From Virgibacillus sp. SK37 (GTDB lineage Bacteria; Bacillota; Bacilli; Bacillales; Amphibacillaceae): a DNA stretch of 64,000 nt. Under the pieces are notes generated by a model. That model saw only the letters and a program-made list of their open reading frames with translations, had not been told where the DNA came from and did no database searches. A program made the position numbers and the translations under genes. Shown here in pieces: positions 1 to 9,975 of the stretch. Numbering within the stretch: the stretch's first letter is position 1; each line of letters starts with the position of its first letter. The DNA is taken from contig NZ_CP007161.1 in NCBI RefSeq assembly GCF_000725285.1, positions 124,001-188,000 on the forward strand, given 5' to 3'.

Positions 1-55
1 TGAAGAAGTTAAAGGCAAGCTAGAAGAAGCTGGCGCAACTGTAGAAGTTAAGTAA
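1..55 (+). CDS. rplL: Ribosomal protein L7/L12, C-terminal end (partial)
   Basis: The frame entering the window encodes the last 17 residues, EEVKGKLEEAGATVEVK, followed by TAA. This is the typical C-terminus of L7/L12, the stalk protein that recruits translation factors to the 50S subunit. The position just before ybxB and rpoB is the normal Bacillus order. The start lies outside the window. Confidence 0.93.
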   Translation, partial: EEVKGKLEEAGATVEVK

Positions 56-66
56 TTTCAATAATG

Positions 67-96
67 GGGCTCGTCGTACAAGCTAACGACGGGCTC
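67..96 (+). terminator. Hairpin after rplL, possible terminator or attenuator
   Basis: GGGCTCGTCGT (67-77) pairs with ACGACGGGCTC (86-96): 11 bp including two G-U pairs, loop of 8. It is followed by TCTATATAT and not by a clean T-run, so termination may be partial. Some read-through into ybxB and rpoBC would be expected. Confidence 0.6.
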
Positions 97-130
97 TCTA
101 TATATAAAATATGATGAGGAGGCACAAAGT

Positions 131-154
131 ATGAACAACCAAAGGAAGAACTGA
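131..154 (+). CDS. Seven-codon leader ORF (MNNQRKN) before ybxB
   Basis: A strong Shine-Dalgarno (GAGGAGG, about 116-122) stands 8 bases before ATG 131. The frame reads MNNQRKN and stops with TGA at 152-154. The stop overlaps the next ATG as TGATG, so ribosomes could re-initiate at 154 in frame with ybxB. It may be a translational-coupling leader or a chance open frame. No homolog is recognised. Confidence 0.3.
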   Translation: MNNQRKN

Positions 155-216
155 TGGTGTTTATTATTTGTGCCTCTCCTATCTTCTCAATCTATTTTAT
201 AAAAAGTAGGTGCCAA

Positions 217-819
217 ATGTCAGAGCATTACTTTTCAAAAAAACCTCAATCTAAAAGTTCACCAAAGACATGGAGCTATCGGTTGAAAGGAAGACAGTAT
301 ACATTTACCAGTGATGTAGGTGTGTTTTCGAAGAATGAAGTCGATTTCGGATCTAAACTATTAATAGAACAATTTCGTCCACCTGAATTACCAGGGGATA
401 TCTTGGATTTAGGATGTGGATATGGTCCGATCGGTATTGCGATTTCTGGTTCTTACACAGATCGCCATGTAGTTATGGCAGATGTAAATGAAAGAGCTGT
501 ACTTTTGGCCGAAAAAAATGCTGCTAAAAATCAAATTAATAATGCGGAGTTTATCCAAAGCGACCAGTTCTCTCAACTGGATGGTCGGACATTTGCTGCG
601 ATATTGACGAACCCGCCAATCAGAGCAGGGAAGCAGACGGTTCATCAAATGTTCGAAAAGTCAAAGACGACACTAGTCGAGAGGGGAGAATTATGGGTTG
701 TTATACAAAAAAAGCAGGGAGCTCCTTCCGCGAAGAATAAATTAGAAGATCTATTTGGAAATGCAGAAGTCGTAGCAAAGGATAAAGGTTACTTTATTCT
801 GCGTGCTATAAATGTTTGA
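217..819 (+). CDS. ybxB: Class I SAM-dependent methyltransferase, RsmC-like (YbxB)
   Basis: 200 residues, close to B. subtilis YbxB in length and sequence. Family members of the RsmC type methylate a guanine of 16S rRNA. Visible motifs are the SAM-binding loop DLGCGYGPIG (about residues 65-74) and the catalytic TNPPIRAG (about 130-137). The start ATG 217 gives MSEHYFSKKP, as in YbxB, behind a weak GTAGGTG site. An upstream in-frame ATG at 154 would add 21 hydrophobic residues and is less likely, although it overlaps the stop of a well-initiated leader ORF. It lies between rplL and rpoB as in other Bacillaceae. The exact methylation target is inferred from the family. Confidence 0.88.
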   Translation: MSEHYFSKKPQSKSSPKTWSYRLKGRQYTFTSDVGVFSKNEVDFGSKLLIEQFRPPELPGDILDLGCGYGPIGIAISGSYTDRHVVMADVNERAVLLAEKNAAKNQINNAEFIQSDQFSQLDGRTFAAILTNPPIRAGKQTVHQMFEKSKTTLVERGELWVVIQKKQGAPSAKNKLEDLFGNAEVVAKDKGYFILRAINV

Positions 820-1152
820 CCAAGATATACGTGTATGTTATGCTTAATAAATGCTAACATGGCGATTCTTATGTCAAGAGGTTATTTTATAAAAATGACG
901 TATATTTATCCGTGCTAGGGAAATAATGGTAAGATTGAAAGGGATATTTTCCCTTATTTTCTATTTATATTGTTATTTTCGGCTTGGTATAAAATAGATC
1001 CATAACTTGTATATATTCGGTTGCAAGTTTGTTAGCGTGTTTAAAATAAGGATTCAAAAACAAACTGAGAAATCAGGGAGTTTTTAAAATATATTAATCA
1101 TTTAAAGTAGAAAACTTCTACTGGAAAATGCATGATTTAAGGGGTGAAGCAG
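820..1152 (+). promoter_or_regulatory. ybxB-rpoB intergenic region with candidate rpoB promoter
   Basis: About 330 bases without a gene. At 939-955 a short hairpin AAGGGA/TCCCTT is followed by T-rich sequence and could be a weak terminator. At 985-995 TGgTATAAAAT resembles an extended -10 element with only a poor -35 (TTATAT, 965-970). Together they suggest an additional start for rpoBC downstream of the rplL transcript. This is a motif reading only. Confidence 0.35.
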
Positions 1153-4100
1153 TTGACAGGTCAACTAGTTCAGTATGGACGGCACCGCCAACGCAGAAGC
1201 TATGCGCGTATTAGTGAAGTATTAGAATTGCCGAATCTTATCGAAATTCAAACAGCTTCTTATGAGTGGTTCCTGGAAGAAGGCATTAGAGAAATGTTTA
1301 AGGATATTTCTCCTATTGAAGATTTTACAGGTAACCTTTCACTTGAATTTGTCGATTACAGCTTGGGTGAACCAAAATATCCTGTGGATGAATCTAAGGA
1401 AAGAGATGTCACTTATAATGCTCCACTTCGAGTAAAGGTTCGCTTGATTAACAATGAAACAGGCGAAGTAAAAGAACAAGAAGTATTCATGGGTGATTTC
1501 CCGCTTATGACAGATACAGGTACGTTTGTCATTAATGGTGCAGAGCGTGTTATCGTTTCACAGCTTGTGCGCTCACCTAGTGTTTACTACAATGAGAAAA
1601 TTGATAAAAACGGAAAGAGGGGCGTTGCAGCAACAGTTATTCCAAACCGTGGTGCATGGTTGGAGTTCGAAACTGATGCAAAAGACGTGGCCTATGTTCG
1701 TATCGATCGCACACGTAAATTGCCAATTACGGTATTATTACGTGCTCTTGGCTTTGGCTCAGATCAAGAAATTATCGATTTGCTAGGTGATAATGAATAC
1801 CTTAAAAATACATTAGAAAAAGATAACACAGAAACAACCGAAAAAGCTTTATTAGAGATTTATGAGCGTTTACGTCCTGGCGAGCCGCCAACAGTAGAAA
1901 ATGCAAAGAGCTTACTTGTTTCTAGATTTTTCGATCCAAAGCGTTATGATCTAGCGCATGTTGGTCGCTATAAAATGAATAAAAAATTACACATAAAGAA
2001 TCGACTTTTCAACCAAGTTGTTGCTGAACCTATTGTGGATCCTGAAACAGGAGAGGTACTGGCACAAAAGGGTGATAAACTCGAACGTAAGTTACTAAAT
2101 AAAATTATCCCATACTTGGAAAAAGAAGAAGACAAGCTTGGTGAGAGAATTGCTGAACCTCACGAAGGTGTTCTAGATGAGCAAATTACGCTTCAATCAA
2201 TTAAAATCGTCGACCCTACAGATCCTAGCGGAGAAAAAGAGCTAACTGTAATCGGAAATGCTGATGTAGATACCAGTGTAAAAAATATTACACCTGCAGA
2301 TATTTTGTCAGCTATCAGTTATTTCTTTAATCTACTACATCGTGTAGGAAATACAGACGATATTGATCATTTGGGGAATCGTCGTTTGCGTTCTGTTGGA
2401 GAGCTTTTACAGAATCAATTCAGAATTGGGTTGTCCCGAATGGAACGTGTTGTGCGTGAACGGATGTCTATTCAGGATACATCAAGCATCACACCACAAC
2501 AGTTAATCAATATTCGACCTGTAATCGCATCGATTAAAGAGTTCTTTGGTAGCTCTCAGCTGTCACAATTTATGGACCAGACCAATCCATTGGCTGAATT
2601 AACCCATAAACGCCGTTTGTCAGCATTAGGACCAGGTGGACTGACGCGTGAACGTGCCGGCTTCGAAGTGCGTGACGTACACTATTCCCACTATGGCCGC
2701 ATGTGTCCGATCGAGACACCGGAAGGACCGAATATCGGACTTATTAACTCATTGTCAAGTTATGCAAAAGTTAATAAATTTGGCTTCATTGAAACACCTT
2801 ACCGCCGGGTTGATCCTGAAACAGGTAAGGTAACTGCTCAAATTGATTACTTAACTGCCGATGAGGAAGACAACTATGTTGTTGCTCAGGCAAATGCTAA
2901 ATTAGATGATGACGGCACTTTCACGGATGAAGAAGTAATCGCTCGTTTCCGTGGGGAGAATACAGCAGTACCACGTGAACAAATTGATTATATGGATGTA
3001 TCACCAAAGCAAGTTGTTTCCGCTGCGACAGCATGTATTCCTTTCTTGGAAAACGATGACTCCAACCGTGCGCTAATGGGGGCAAACATGCAACGTCAGG
3101 CAGTACCACTTATGAACCCGGAAGCTCCTATTGTTGGTACAGGAATGGAGTATGTAGACGGGAAGGATTCTGGTGCAGCTATTATTTGCCGTCACGAAGG
3201 TATTGTAGAAAAAGTAGAAGCGAAAGAGGTTCTTGTCCGCCGCATATCCGAAGTGGATGGAAAAGAAGTAAAAGGCGATTTGGATCGTTATAAATTACAA
3301 AAATATATTCGTTCCAACCAGGGAACATGCTACAACCAGCGACCTATTGTAAGCGAAGGGAACCGTGTTACTAAAGGGGAAATCCTTGCAGATGGACCTT
3401 CCATGGAAGATGGGGAGCTAGCCCTTGGAAGAAACGTCCTTGTTGGCTTTATGACTTGGGAAGGTTATAACTACGAGGATGCTATCATCATGAGTGAGCG
3501 ACTTGTGAAGGATGATGTGTATACGTCCATCCATATTGAAGAATACGAATCTGAAGCTCGCGATACAAAACTCGGGCCGGAGGAAATCACAAGAGATATT
3601 CCTAACGTTGGGGAAGAAGCACTTAAAAACCTGAATGAACATGGGATTATCCGAGTAGGCGCTGAAGTAACAGATGGAGACATCCTTGTTGGTAAGGTTA
3701 CTCCTAAAGGTGTTACAGAGCTATCTGCTGAAGAACGACTTCTTCACGCAATCTTTGGCGAGAAAGCAAGGGAAGTTCGAGACACCTCCCTACGTGTACC
3801 TCACGGAGCGGGCGGAATTGTTCTTGATGTGAAAATCTTTAATCGTGAAGATGGCGACGAGCTTCCTCCTGGTGTTAATCAACTTGTTCGTGCATATATC
3901 GTGCAAAAGCGTAAGATACATGAAGGAGATAAAATGGCAGGTCGCCACGGTAACAAGGGTGTAATCTCCAAAATCTTACCGGAAGAGGATATGCCATTCT
4001 TACCTGATGGAACTCCAATTGATATTATGCTTAATCCGTTGGGTGTACCATCCCGTATGAATATCGGACAGGTGTTTGAGTTACACCTTGGTATGGCTGC

Positions 4101-4689
4101 GAGACAGCTTGGAATCCATGTCGCATCACCTGTTTTTGATGGAGCTACGGAAGAGGATGTTTGGGAAACGCTGGAAGAGGCTGGTATGCCAAGGGATGCA
4201 AAAACAATCCTGTATGATGGAAGATCAGGTGAACCTTTTGATAACCGTGTTTCCGTTGGTGTAATGTATATGATCAAACTTGCGCATATGGTTGATGATA
4301 AGTTACACGCTCGTTCGACAGGCCCTTATTCACTTGTTACACAACAACCGCTTGGTGGTAAAGCTCAATTCGGTGGTCAGCGTTTCGGTGAGATGGAAGT
4401 GTGGGCACTTGAAGCGTATGGTGCAGCATATACGTTGCAGGAAATCCTTACTGTGAAATCTGATGATATTGTCGGCAGGGTGAAAACATATGAATCCATT
4501 GTAAAAGGGGATAATGTACCTGAGCCGGGAGTTCCGGAATCGTTCAAGGTATTAATTAAAGAACTGCAAAGTCTGGGAATGGACGTTAAAATGCTCTCCA
4601 GTAACGAAGAAGAAATTGATATGCGTGAACTGGAAGAAGAAGATACGCAACAGGCTAGTAAATTAAATCTTGAAGTAGAAGAAAGTTAA
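1153..4689 (+). CDS. rpoB: DNA-directed RNA polymerase beta subunit
   Basis: 1178 residues, very similar to B. subtilis RpoB throughout. It forms the catalytic core with beta', binding the nascent RNA and the active-site channel. The start TTG 1153 (protein begins [15 protein letters not shown]) is chosen because AAGGGGTGA lies just upstream and B. subtilis rpoB uses the same TTG; a GTG at 1144 is in frame but lies inside that site. The rifampicin pocket reads [20 protein letters not shown] and [11 protein letters not shown], the sensitive form. [13 protein letters not shown] carries an active-site lysine region. The C-terminus is acidic, as usual in Firmicutes. rpoC follows after 154 bases. 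Confidence 0.99.
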   Translation: MTGQLVQYGRHRQRRSYARISEVLELPNLIEIQTASYEWFLEEGIREMFKDISPIEDFTGNLSLEFVDYSLGEPKYPVDESKERDVTYNAPLRVKVRLINNETGEVKEQEVFMGDFPLMTDTGTFVINGAERVIVSQLVRSPSVYYNEKIDKNGKRGVAATVIPNRGAWLEFETDAKDVAYVRIDRTRKLPITVLLRALGFGSDQEIIDLLGDNEYLKNTLEKDNTETTEKALLEIYERLRPGEPPTVENAKSLLVSRFFDPKRYDLAHVGRYKMNKKLHIKNRLFNQVVAEPIVDPETGEVLAQKGDKLERKLLNKIIPYLEKEEDKLGERIAEPHEGVLDEQITLQSIKIVDPTDPSGEKELTVIGNADVDTSVKNITPADILSAISYFFNLLHRVGNTDDIDHLGNRRLRSVGELLQNQFRIGLSRMERVVRERMSIQDTSSITPQQLINIRPVIASIKEFFGSSQLSQFMDQTNPLAELTHKRRLSALGPGGLTRERAGFEVRDVHYSHYGRMCPIETPEGPNIGLINSLSSYAKVNKFGFIETPYRRVDPETGKVTAQIDYLTADEEDNYVVAQANAKLDDDGTFTDEEVIARFRGENTAVPREQIDYMDVSPKQVVSAATACIPFLENDDSNRALMGANMQRQAVPLMNPEAPIVGTGMEYVDGKDSGAAIICRHEGIVEKVEAKEVLVRRISEVDGKEVKGDLDRYKLQKYIRSNQGTCYNQRPIVSEGNRVTKGEILADGPSMEDGELALGRNVLVGFMTWEGYNYEDAIIMSERLVKDDVYTSIHIEEYESEARDTKLGPEEITRDIPNVGEEALKNLNEHGIIRVGAEVTDGDILVGKVTPKGVTELSAEERLLHAIFGEKAREVRDTSLRVPHGAGGIVLDVKIFNREDGDELPPGVNQLVRAYIVQKRKIHEGDKMAGRHGNKGVISKILPEEDMPFLPDGTPIDIMLNPLGVPSRMNIGQVFELHLGMAARQLGIHVASPVFDGATEEDVWETLEEAGMPRDAKTILYDGRSGEPFDNRVSVGVMYMIKLAHMVDDKLHARSTGPYSLVTQQPLGGKAQFGGQRFGEMEVWALEAYGAAYTLQEILTVKSDDIVGRVKTYESIVKGDNVPEPGVPESFKVLIKELQSLGMDVKMLSSNEEEIDMRELEEEDTQQASKLNLEVEES

Positions 4690-4750
4690 GTTTTATTTCA
4701 ATAGGGTACATGTTAAAAAGACGCATAATATCCAAATATCCAAAGTGAAA

Positions 4751-4775
4751 GGTTGGTTCAACTGTTGGATCAACC
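4751..4775 (+). other. rpoB-rpoC intercistronic hairpin
   Basis: GGTTGGTTCAA (4751-4761) and TTGGATCAACC (4765-4775) form an 11-bp stem with two G-U pairs and a CTG loop. No T-run follows, so it is not an obvious terminator. It may be an mRNA processing or stability element between the two polymerase genes. Confidence 0.5.
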
Positions 4776-4843
4776 TCCAGCTTTATCTTATATAACTGTG
4801 ATAAGCTTAGGTAAAATCGGACATTAAAAGGGAGGTAGGCCCC

Positions 4844-7800
4844 TTGCTAGATGTAAATAATTTTGAGTATATGAAAATAGGCTTAGCTTCACCGGAGAAG
4901 ATACGTTCATGGTCTTATGGTGAGGTGAAGAAGCCGGAAACAATTAATTACCGTACATTGAAGCCGGAGAAGGATGGCTTATTCTGTGAGCGGATTTTTG
5001 GACCACAAAAAGATTGGGAATGTCATTGTGGTAAGTATAAGCGAGTACGCTATAAAGGTGTTGTATGTGACCGTTGTGGTGTAGAAGTAACAAAAGCGAA
5101 GGTGCGTCGTGAGCGCATGGGCCACATTGAGCTAGCAGCTCCAGTATCACATATTTGGTATTTTAAAGGTATACCAAGCCGTATGGGTCTTGTCTTGGAT
5201 ATGTCGCCAAGAGCTCTTGAGGAAGTAATCTATTTCGCTGCATATATTGTAACGGAAACTGGTGACACACCTTTGGAGAAAAAACAGCTTTTATCTGAAA
5301 AAGAATACCGTGCGTATTATGACAAGTATGGTAAGTCTTTTAAAGCCCAAATGGGCGCAGAAGCAATCCGTAAACTTTTACAAGACATCGATATTGAAAA
5401 AGAAGTGGATGCTTTAAAAGAAGAATTGAAGACAGCACAGGGACAACGAAGAACAAGAGCAATTAAACGTCTGGAAGTATTGGAGTCGTTCCGTAATTCG
5501 GGCAATGACACCTCTTGGATGGTGTTGGATGTTTTACCTGTAATCCCACCTGAAATACGTCCGATGGTTCAGTTGGACGGCGGAAGATTTGCGACATCTG
5601 ATCTGAATGATTTATATCGTCGTGTAATTAATCGAAATAACCGTCTGAAGCGTTTATTGGACCTTGGAGCACCAAGTATTATTGTGCAAAATGAAAAGCG
5701 TATGCTACAAGAGGCAGTAGATGCCTTGATAGATAATGGACGTCGTGGCCGCCCAGTCACTGGACCAGGTAACCGACCATTAAAGTCCTTATCTCATATG
5801 CTGAAAGGGAAGCAAGGTCGTTTCCGTCAAAACCTATTAGGTAAACGTGTAGATTATTCTGGACGTTCTGTAATTGTTGTTGGACCTCACTTGAAAATGT
5901 ATCAGTGTGGTTTACCGAAAGAGATGGCTCTTGAGCTCTTTAAGCCATTTATTATGAAAGAGCTTGTAGAAAAAGGAATTGCGCATAATATTAAATCAGC
6001 AAAACGTAAAATCGAACGTGTGCATCCTGATGTATGGGATGTACTGGAAGAAGTAATTAAGGAGCATCCTGTATTACTTAACCGTGCACCTACTTTACAC
6101 AGACTAGGTATTCAAGCATTTGAGCCTACATTAGTTGAAGGACGTGCAATTCGACTGCATCCATTAGTGTGTACAGCGTACAACGCTGACTTTGATGGTG
6201 ACCAAATGGCAGTCCATGTTCCTTTATCAGCTGAAGCGCAGGCAGAGGCCCGTATCCTTATGCTTGCAGCACAAAACATCTTAAATCCAAAAGATGGGAA
6301 ACCAGTTGTTACACCGTCTCAGGATATGGTTTTAGGAAACTATTACCTTACATTAGAACGAGAAGACGCAATCGGTGAAGGTGCTGTCTTTAATGATATA
6401 AACGAAGCATTGCTCTCTTATCAGAATGGATACGTACATTTGCATACCAGAGTAGCAATCCAAGCTTCGAGCCTGAACAACAAAACGTTCACTGATAAGC
6501 AACAAGGTCAATTATTGATCACTACTGTAGGTAAAATTATTTTCAATGAAATCTTACCTGATTCGTTCCCTTATATTAACGAACCTACAAAACTTAACTT
6601 GGAGATTGAAACTCCGGAGAATTATTTTGTAGAAAGTGGAACGAACATAAAGGAAGAAATCAAGTCAAGAGATATTATCAAACCGTTTAAAAAAGGTTTC
6701 CTGGGAGATATCATTGCGGAAGTCTTTAAACGATTCAAAATCAGTGAAACATCTAAAATGCTTGACCGCATGAAAGATCTTGGTTTCAGTTATTCTACAA
6801 AAGCAGGTATGACTGTTGGTATTTCTGATATCGTTGTATTAAAAGAAAAAGAGGAAATTCTAGTAGAAGCCCAAAAGAAAGTGGATAACGTATCTAAACA
6901 ATTCCGCCGCGGCTTAATCACAGATGAAGAACGCTATGATAGGGTTATTGCAATATGGTCTCAGTCAAAAGACACGATTCAAGAGAAGCTAATGCAATCC
7001 TTAAGCGAAAGAAACCCGATCTTTATGATGAGTGATTCTGGAGCAAGGGGTAATGCTTCTAACTTTACACAGCTTGCAGGTATGCGTGGTCTAATGGCCA
7101 ACCCGGCTGGTAAAATTATTGAATTACCGATTAAGTCCAGCTTCCGTGAAGGTTTAACAGTACTCGAATACTTTATTTCTACGCACGGTGCTCGTAAAGG
7201 CCTTGCTGATACAGCCTTGAAGACAGCCGACTCAGGTTATTTAACCCGTCGTTTAGTGGATGTGGCCCAGGATGTAATTGTACGTGAAGCAGATTGTGGC
7301 ACGGACCGAGGACTTACCGTTTCTGCCTTAACTGATGGTACAGAATTAATTGAGCCATTAATTGACCGATTAATTGGGCGTACAGCCTTCCGTACTGTGA
7401 AACACCCGGAAACAAATGAGATCCTTGCTGAAAAAGATGCAATTATTACAGAAGACCAAGCAAAACAAATTGTTGATGCTGGTATTGAAGAAGTAACTAT
7501 ACGCACAGCCTTCACATGTAATACGAAGCACGGTGTATGTCAAAAATGTTATGGTCGAAACCTAGCAACTGGAGCAGATGTGGAAGTTGGAGAGGCAGTT
7601 GGTATAATTGCTGCTCAATCCATTGGTGAGCCTGGTACACAGCTAACCATGCGTACATTCCACACAGGTGGTGTTGCAGGGGACGATATCACACAAGGTT
7701 TACCTCGTATCCAAGAGCTATTTGAAGCTCGTAATCCAAAAGGGCAGGCTGTTATTAGTGAAATCTACGGAACCATTCATGAAATTAAAGAAGTGAAGGA

Positions 7801-8449
7801 CAAACAAGAAATTATTGTCCAAGGGGAAGTAGAACAACGCGCCTACGCTGTACCTTATAATGCTCGAATGAAAGTAACTGTTGGAGATACAGTTATTGCA
7901 GGACAGGAACTTACAGAAGGTTCTGTAGATCCAAAAGATCTCTTGCGTGTTCAGGGTGTTGAAGGTGTTCAGGACTATTTACTCCGTGAGGTGCAACGCG
8001 TATACCGTATGCAGGGTGTAGAAATTGGTGATAAACACGTCGAAGTTATGGTTCGTCAAATGCTTCGTAAGATCCGTGTTATTGATTCTGGAGATACGGA
8101 TGTATTGCCAGGTTCATTACTTGAACTACATCAGTTCAAGAATGCTAACCACAAGGTGTTGAATGAAGGCCAGCAGCCAGCAACCGGAAAACCTGTATTA
8201 TTAGGTATCACCAAAGCATCCTTGGAAACAGATTCGTTCTTGTCTGCAGCTTCTTTCCAAGAAACTACACGGGTACTTACAGATGCTGCAATCAAAGGTA
8301 AGCGGGATGAGTTACTAGGACTGAAGGAAAATGTAATCATCGGTAAGCTGGTTCCTGCCGGGACTGGAATGCAACGCTACCGTCAGGTGCAAGCAGATCT
8401 GGATGAGCCAGAAACAGCTGTAGAGGAAGAAACAGAGACTGTTCAATAG
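4844..8449 (+). CDS. rpoC: DNA-directed RNA polymerase beta' subunit
   Basis: 1201 residues, typical for Bacillus. The TTG start ([19 protein letters not shown]) sits behind GGGAGG and matches the B. subtilis start. The N-terminal zinc finger is [20 protein letters not shown] (about 60-79). The Mg-binding catalytic loop is NADFDGDQM (about 447-455). The bridge-helix and trigger-loop region includes [16 protein letters not shown], and the second zinc site combines CGTDRG with [13 protein letters not shown]. It is the large catalytic partner of rpoB and is co-transcribed with it. The acidic tail after LVPAGTGM is shorter and more variable than the core. Nothing is missing. Confidence 0.99.
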   Translation: MLDVNNFEYMKIGLASPEKIRSWSYGEVKKPETINYRTLKPEKDGLFCERIFGPQKDWECHCGKYKRVRYKGVVCDRCGVEVTKAKVRRERMGHIELAAPVSHIWYFKGIPSRMGLVLDMSPRALEEVIYFAAYIVTETGDTPLEKKQLLSEKEYRAYYDKYGKSFKAQMGAEAIRKLLQDIDIEKEVDALKEELKTAQGQRRTRAIKRLEVLESFRNSGNDTSWMVLDVLPVIPPEIRPMVQLDGGRFATSDLNDLYRRVINRNNRLKRLLDLGAPSIIVQNEKRMLQEAVDALIDNGRRGRPVTGPGNRPLKSLSHMLKGKQGRFRQNLLGKRVDYSGRSVIVVGPHLKMYQCGLPKEMALELFKPFIMKELVEKGIAHNIKSAKRKIERVHPDVWDVLEEVIKEHPVLLNRAPTLHRLGIQAFEPTLVEGRAIRLHPLVCTAYNADFDGDQMAVHVPLSAEAQAEARILMLAAQNILNPKDGKPVVTPSQDMVLGNYYLTLEREDAIGEGAVFNDINEALLSYQNGYVHLHTRVAIQASSLNNKTFTDKQQGQLLITTVGKIIFNEILPDSFPYINEPTKLNLEIETPENYFVESGTNIKEEIKSRDIIKPFKKGFLGDIIAEVFKRFKISETSKMLDRMKDLGFSYSTKAGMTVGISDIVVLKEKEEILVEAQKKVDNVSKQFRRGLITDEERYDRVIAIWSQSKDTIQEKLMQSLSERNPIFMMSDSGARGNASNFTQLAGMRGLMANPAGKIIELPIKSSFREGLTVLEYFISTHGARKGLADTALKTADSGYLTRRLVDVAQDVIVREADCGTDRGLTVSALTDGTELIEPLIDRLIGRTAFRTVKHPETNEILAEKDAIITEDQAKQIVDAGIEEVTIRTAFTCNTKHGVCQKCYGRNLATGADVEVGEAVGIIAAQSIGEPGTQLTMRTFHTGGVAGDDITQGLPRIQELFEARNPKGQAVISEIYGTIHEIKEVKDKQEIIVQGEVEQRAYAVPYNARMKVTVGDTVIAGQELTEGSVDPKDLLRVQGVEGVQDYLLREVQRVYRMQGVEIGDKHVEVMVRQMLRKIRVIDSGDTDVLPGSLLELHQFKNANHKVLNEGQQPATGKPVLLGITKASLETDSFLSAASFQETTRVLTDAAIKGKRDELLGLKENVIIGKLVPAGTGMQRYRQVQADLDEPETAVEEETETVQ

Positions 8450-8513
8450 AACTTGCTAATAGAAGCATAGGTTTAAAAAATAGAGAAAAGATTAATGAAC
8501 AAGTGATAAACCG

Positions 8514-8590
8514 TCGGAAGCACCAAAAATATTCTTGATATATATTGACATTGAAAAATATGGGTGATAGAATATTCAAGGTGCTTCCGA
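8514..8590 (+). repeat. Inverted repeat framing the rpl7ae promoter
   Basis: TCGGAAGCACC (8514-8524) is the exact reverse complement of GGTGCTTCCGA (8580-8590), with 55 bases between. An outer pair AACAAG (8498-8503)/CTTGTT (8596-8601) extends the symmetry. The intervening DNA contains the promoter at 8545-8573. Read-through RNA from rpoC could form the full hairpin, while RNA starting at about 8580 would begin inside the right arm. Confidence 0.75.
8545..8573 (+). promoter_or_regulatory. Sigma-A promoter of the str operon (rpl7ae-rpsL-rpsG-fusA)
   Basis: TTGACA (8545-8550), a 17-base spacer and TAGAAT (8568-8573) make a near-consensus sigma-A promoter. The start of transcription would be around 8580, 39 bases before rpl7ae. 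It lies in the gap after rpoC, so the downstream ribosomal genes can be expressed independently of rpoBC. Confidence 0.82.
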
Positions 8591-8618
8591 TAATGCTTGT
8601 TACTTTGGAGGATATGAA

Positions 8619-8870
8619 ATGTCTTATGAAAAAGTGACTCAAGTTCGATCACGAATAATTATTGGGACGAAACAGACGCTTAAGGCCATGAATAATGGTG
8701 AAATAAGTGAAGTGTTTATTGCTGATGATGCTGATCACCGATTGACACAGAAAGTAGCTAGTTTAGCAAAAGATCTTGGCATCCCTTGCCGCTATGTAGA
8801 TTCGATGGAAAAACTAGGTGCCGCTTGTGGGATTGAGGTTGGTGCATCTACAGTTGCAATAAAGCATTAA
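8619..8870 (+). CDS. rplGB: L7Ae-family k-turn RNA-binding protein (YbxF)
   Basis: 83 residues, the usual length for Bacillus YbxF. The family has the L7Ae/L30e fold and binds kink-turn RNA; B. subtilis YbxF binds k-turns and associates with ribosomes. The sequence shows the RNA-contact segment [16 protein letters not shown] and the conserved [16 protein letters not shown] near the C-terminus. ATG 8619 follows TTGGAGG. It is the first gene after the str promoter and precedes rpsL, as in B. subtilis. Confidence 0.92.
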   Translation: MSYEKVTQVRSRIIIGTKQTLKAMNNGEISEVFIADDADHRLTQKVASLAKDLGIPCRYVDSMEKLGAACGIEVGASTVAIKH

Positions 8871-9008
8871 TGGTTTTGACAGGAAATTAGCTGTCGAGAC
8901 TTTGTTTTTTGCCAAAAGATGAACCACCTGGATGTGTGGGTTTATAACTCGCTTGAAACAGCTGGTTACAGATTTTAAATTTATAAAATTGGAAGGGAGG
9001 ACATTTCA

Positions 9009-9425
9009 ATGCCTACAATTAATCAATTAGTACGTAAAGGTCGTGTGAACAAGCCGAAGAAATCTGATTCACCGGCACTAAATAAAGGTTATAACAGTTT
9101 CAAAAAGAAACTTACTGACCAAAACTCTCCACAAAAACGTGGTGTTTGTACACGTGTTGGTACATTGACTCCAAAGAAGCCGAACTCTGCACTTCGTAAA
9201 TATGCGCGTGTTCGCTTGTCAAACAACATGGAAGTAACTGCATACATTCCTGGAATTGGTCACAACTTACAAGAGCACAGCGTAGTATTGCTACGTGGTG
9301 GACGTGTAAAAGACTTACCAGGGGTACGTTACCACATTGTACGTGGAGCACTTGACACAGCTGGAGTAGAAGGCCGTGCACAAGGACGTTCTAAATACGG
9401 AACGAAACGCCCTAAGAAAAAATAA
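9009..9425 (+). CDS. rpsL: 30S ribosomal protein S12
   Basis: 138 residues. S12 sits at the decoding centre of the 30S subunit and controls tRNA selection. The loop [15 protein letters not shown] and the motif [13 protein letters not shown] carry the wild-type lysines at the positions where streptomycin resistance arises. The start ATG 9009 follows GGGAGG with an 8-9 base spacing. The 138-base gap upstream holds only a weak GACAG/CTGTC hairpin near 8878. Confidence 0.98.
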   Translation: MPTINQLVRKGRVNKPKKSDSPALNKGYNSFKKKLTDQNSPQKRGVCTRVGTLTPKKPNSALRKYARVRLSNNMEVTAYIPGIGHNLQEHSVVLLRGGRVKDLPGVRYHIVRGALDTAGVEGRAQGRSKYGTKRPKKK

Positions 9426-9461
9426 TGTGTAATAATAACTATTGAGAGAGGAGGAGGACAT

Positions 9462-9932
9462 ATGCCACGTAAAGGACCAGTACCTAAACGCGATGTCTTG
9501 CCAGATCCACTTTATAAATCAAAATTAGTGACTCGTTTAATCAATCAAATTATGGTTGATGGTAAAAGAGGTAAGGCACAAAAAATTCTTTATAATGCAT
9601 TTGAACTTGTTTCTGAAAGAAGCGGCCAGAATGCAATGGAAGTTTTTGAACAGGCAATGAAAAACGTAATGCCAGTACTTGAGGTTCGTGCTCGCCGTGT
9701 TGGGGGTTCTAACTACCAAGTACCGATGGAAGTTCGCCCTGAACGTCGTCAGGCATTAGGACTACGTTATATTGTTAACTACTCTCGTCTACGCGGAGAG
9801 AAAACAATGGAAGAACGTCTTGCTAATGAAATTCTTGATGCATCTAACAATACAGGTGCTTCAGTTAAGAAGCGCGAAGAAATGCATAAAATGGCAGAAG
9901 CGAATAAAGCATTTGCTCACTACCGTTGGTAA
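9462..9932 (+). CDS. rpsG: 30S ribosomal protein S7
   Basis: 156 residues, full length. S7 nucleates assembly of the 30S head and contacts E-site tRNA. Conserved segments are [16 protein letters not shown] at the N-terminus, [16 protein letters not shown] in the middle and AHYRW at the C-terminus. A very strong GAGAGGAGGAGG site precedes ATG 9462. It follows rpsL by 36 bases. Confidence 0.98.
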   Translation: MPRKGPVPKRDVLPDPLYKSKLVTRLINQIMVDGKRGKAQKILYNAFELVSERSGQNAMEVFEQAMKNVMPVLEVRARRVGGSNYQVPMEVRPERRQALGLRYIVNYSRLRGEKTMEERLANEILDASNNTGASVKKREEMHKMAEANKAFAHYRW

Positions 9933-9975
9933 GAACAAGACAATAAAGTTTTTTAAATAGGAAGGAGAAGAATAC

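Noticed and set aside
2530-2660. Rifampicin resistance change in rpoB
   Set aside because: The pocket residues read as in sensitive Bacillus ([24 protein letters not shown]).
3879-4277. 132-residue minus-strand frame inside rpoB
   Set aside because: A shadow of the conserved rpoB coding sequence, serine-rich and without a start signal. The same applies to the other opposite-strand frames in rpoB, rpoC, secY and rplN.
9160-9330. Streptomycin resistance change in rpsL
   Set aside because: Both key lysines (TPKKPNS and GGRVKDLPG) are present.
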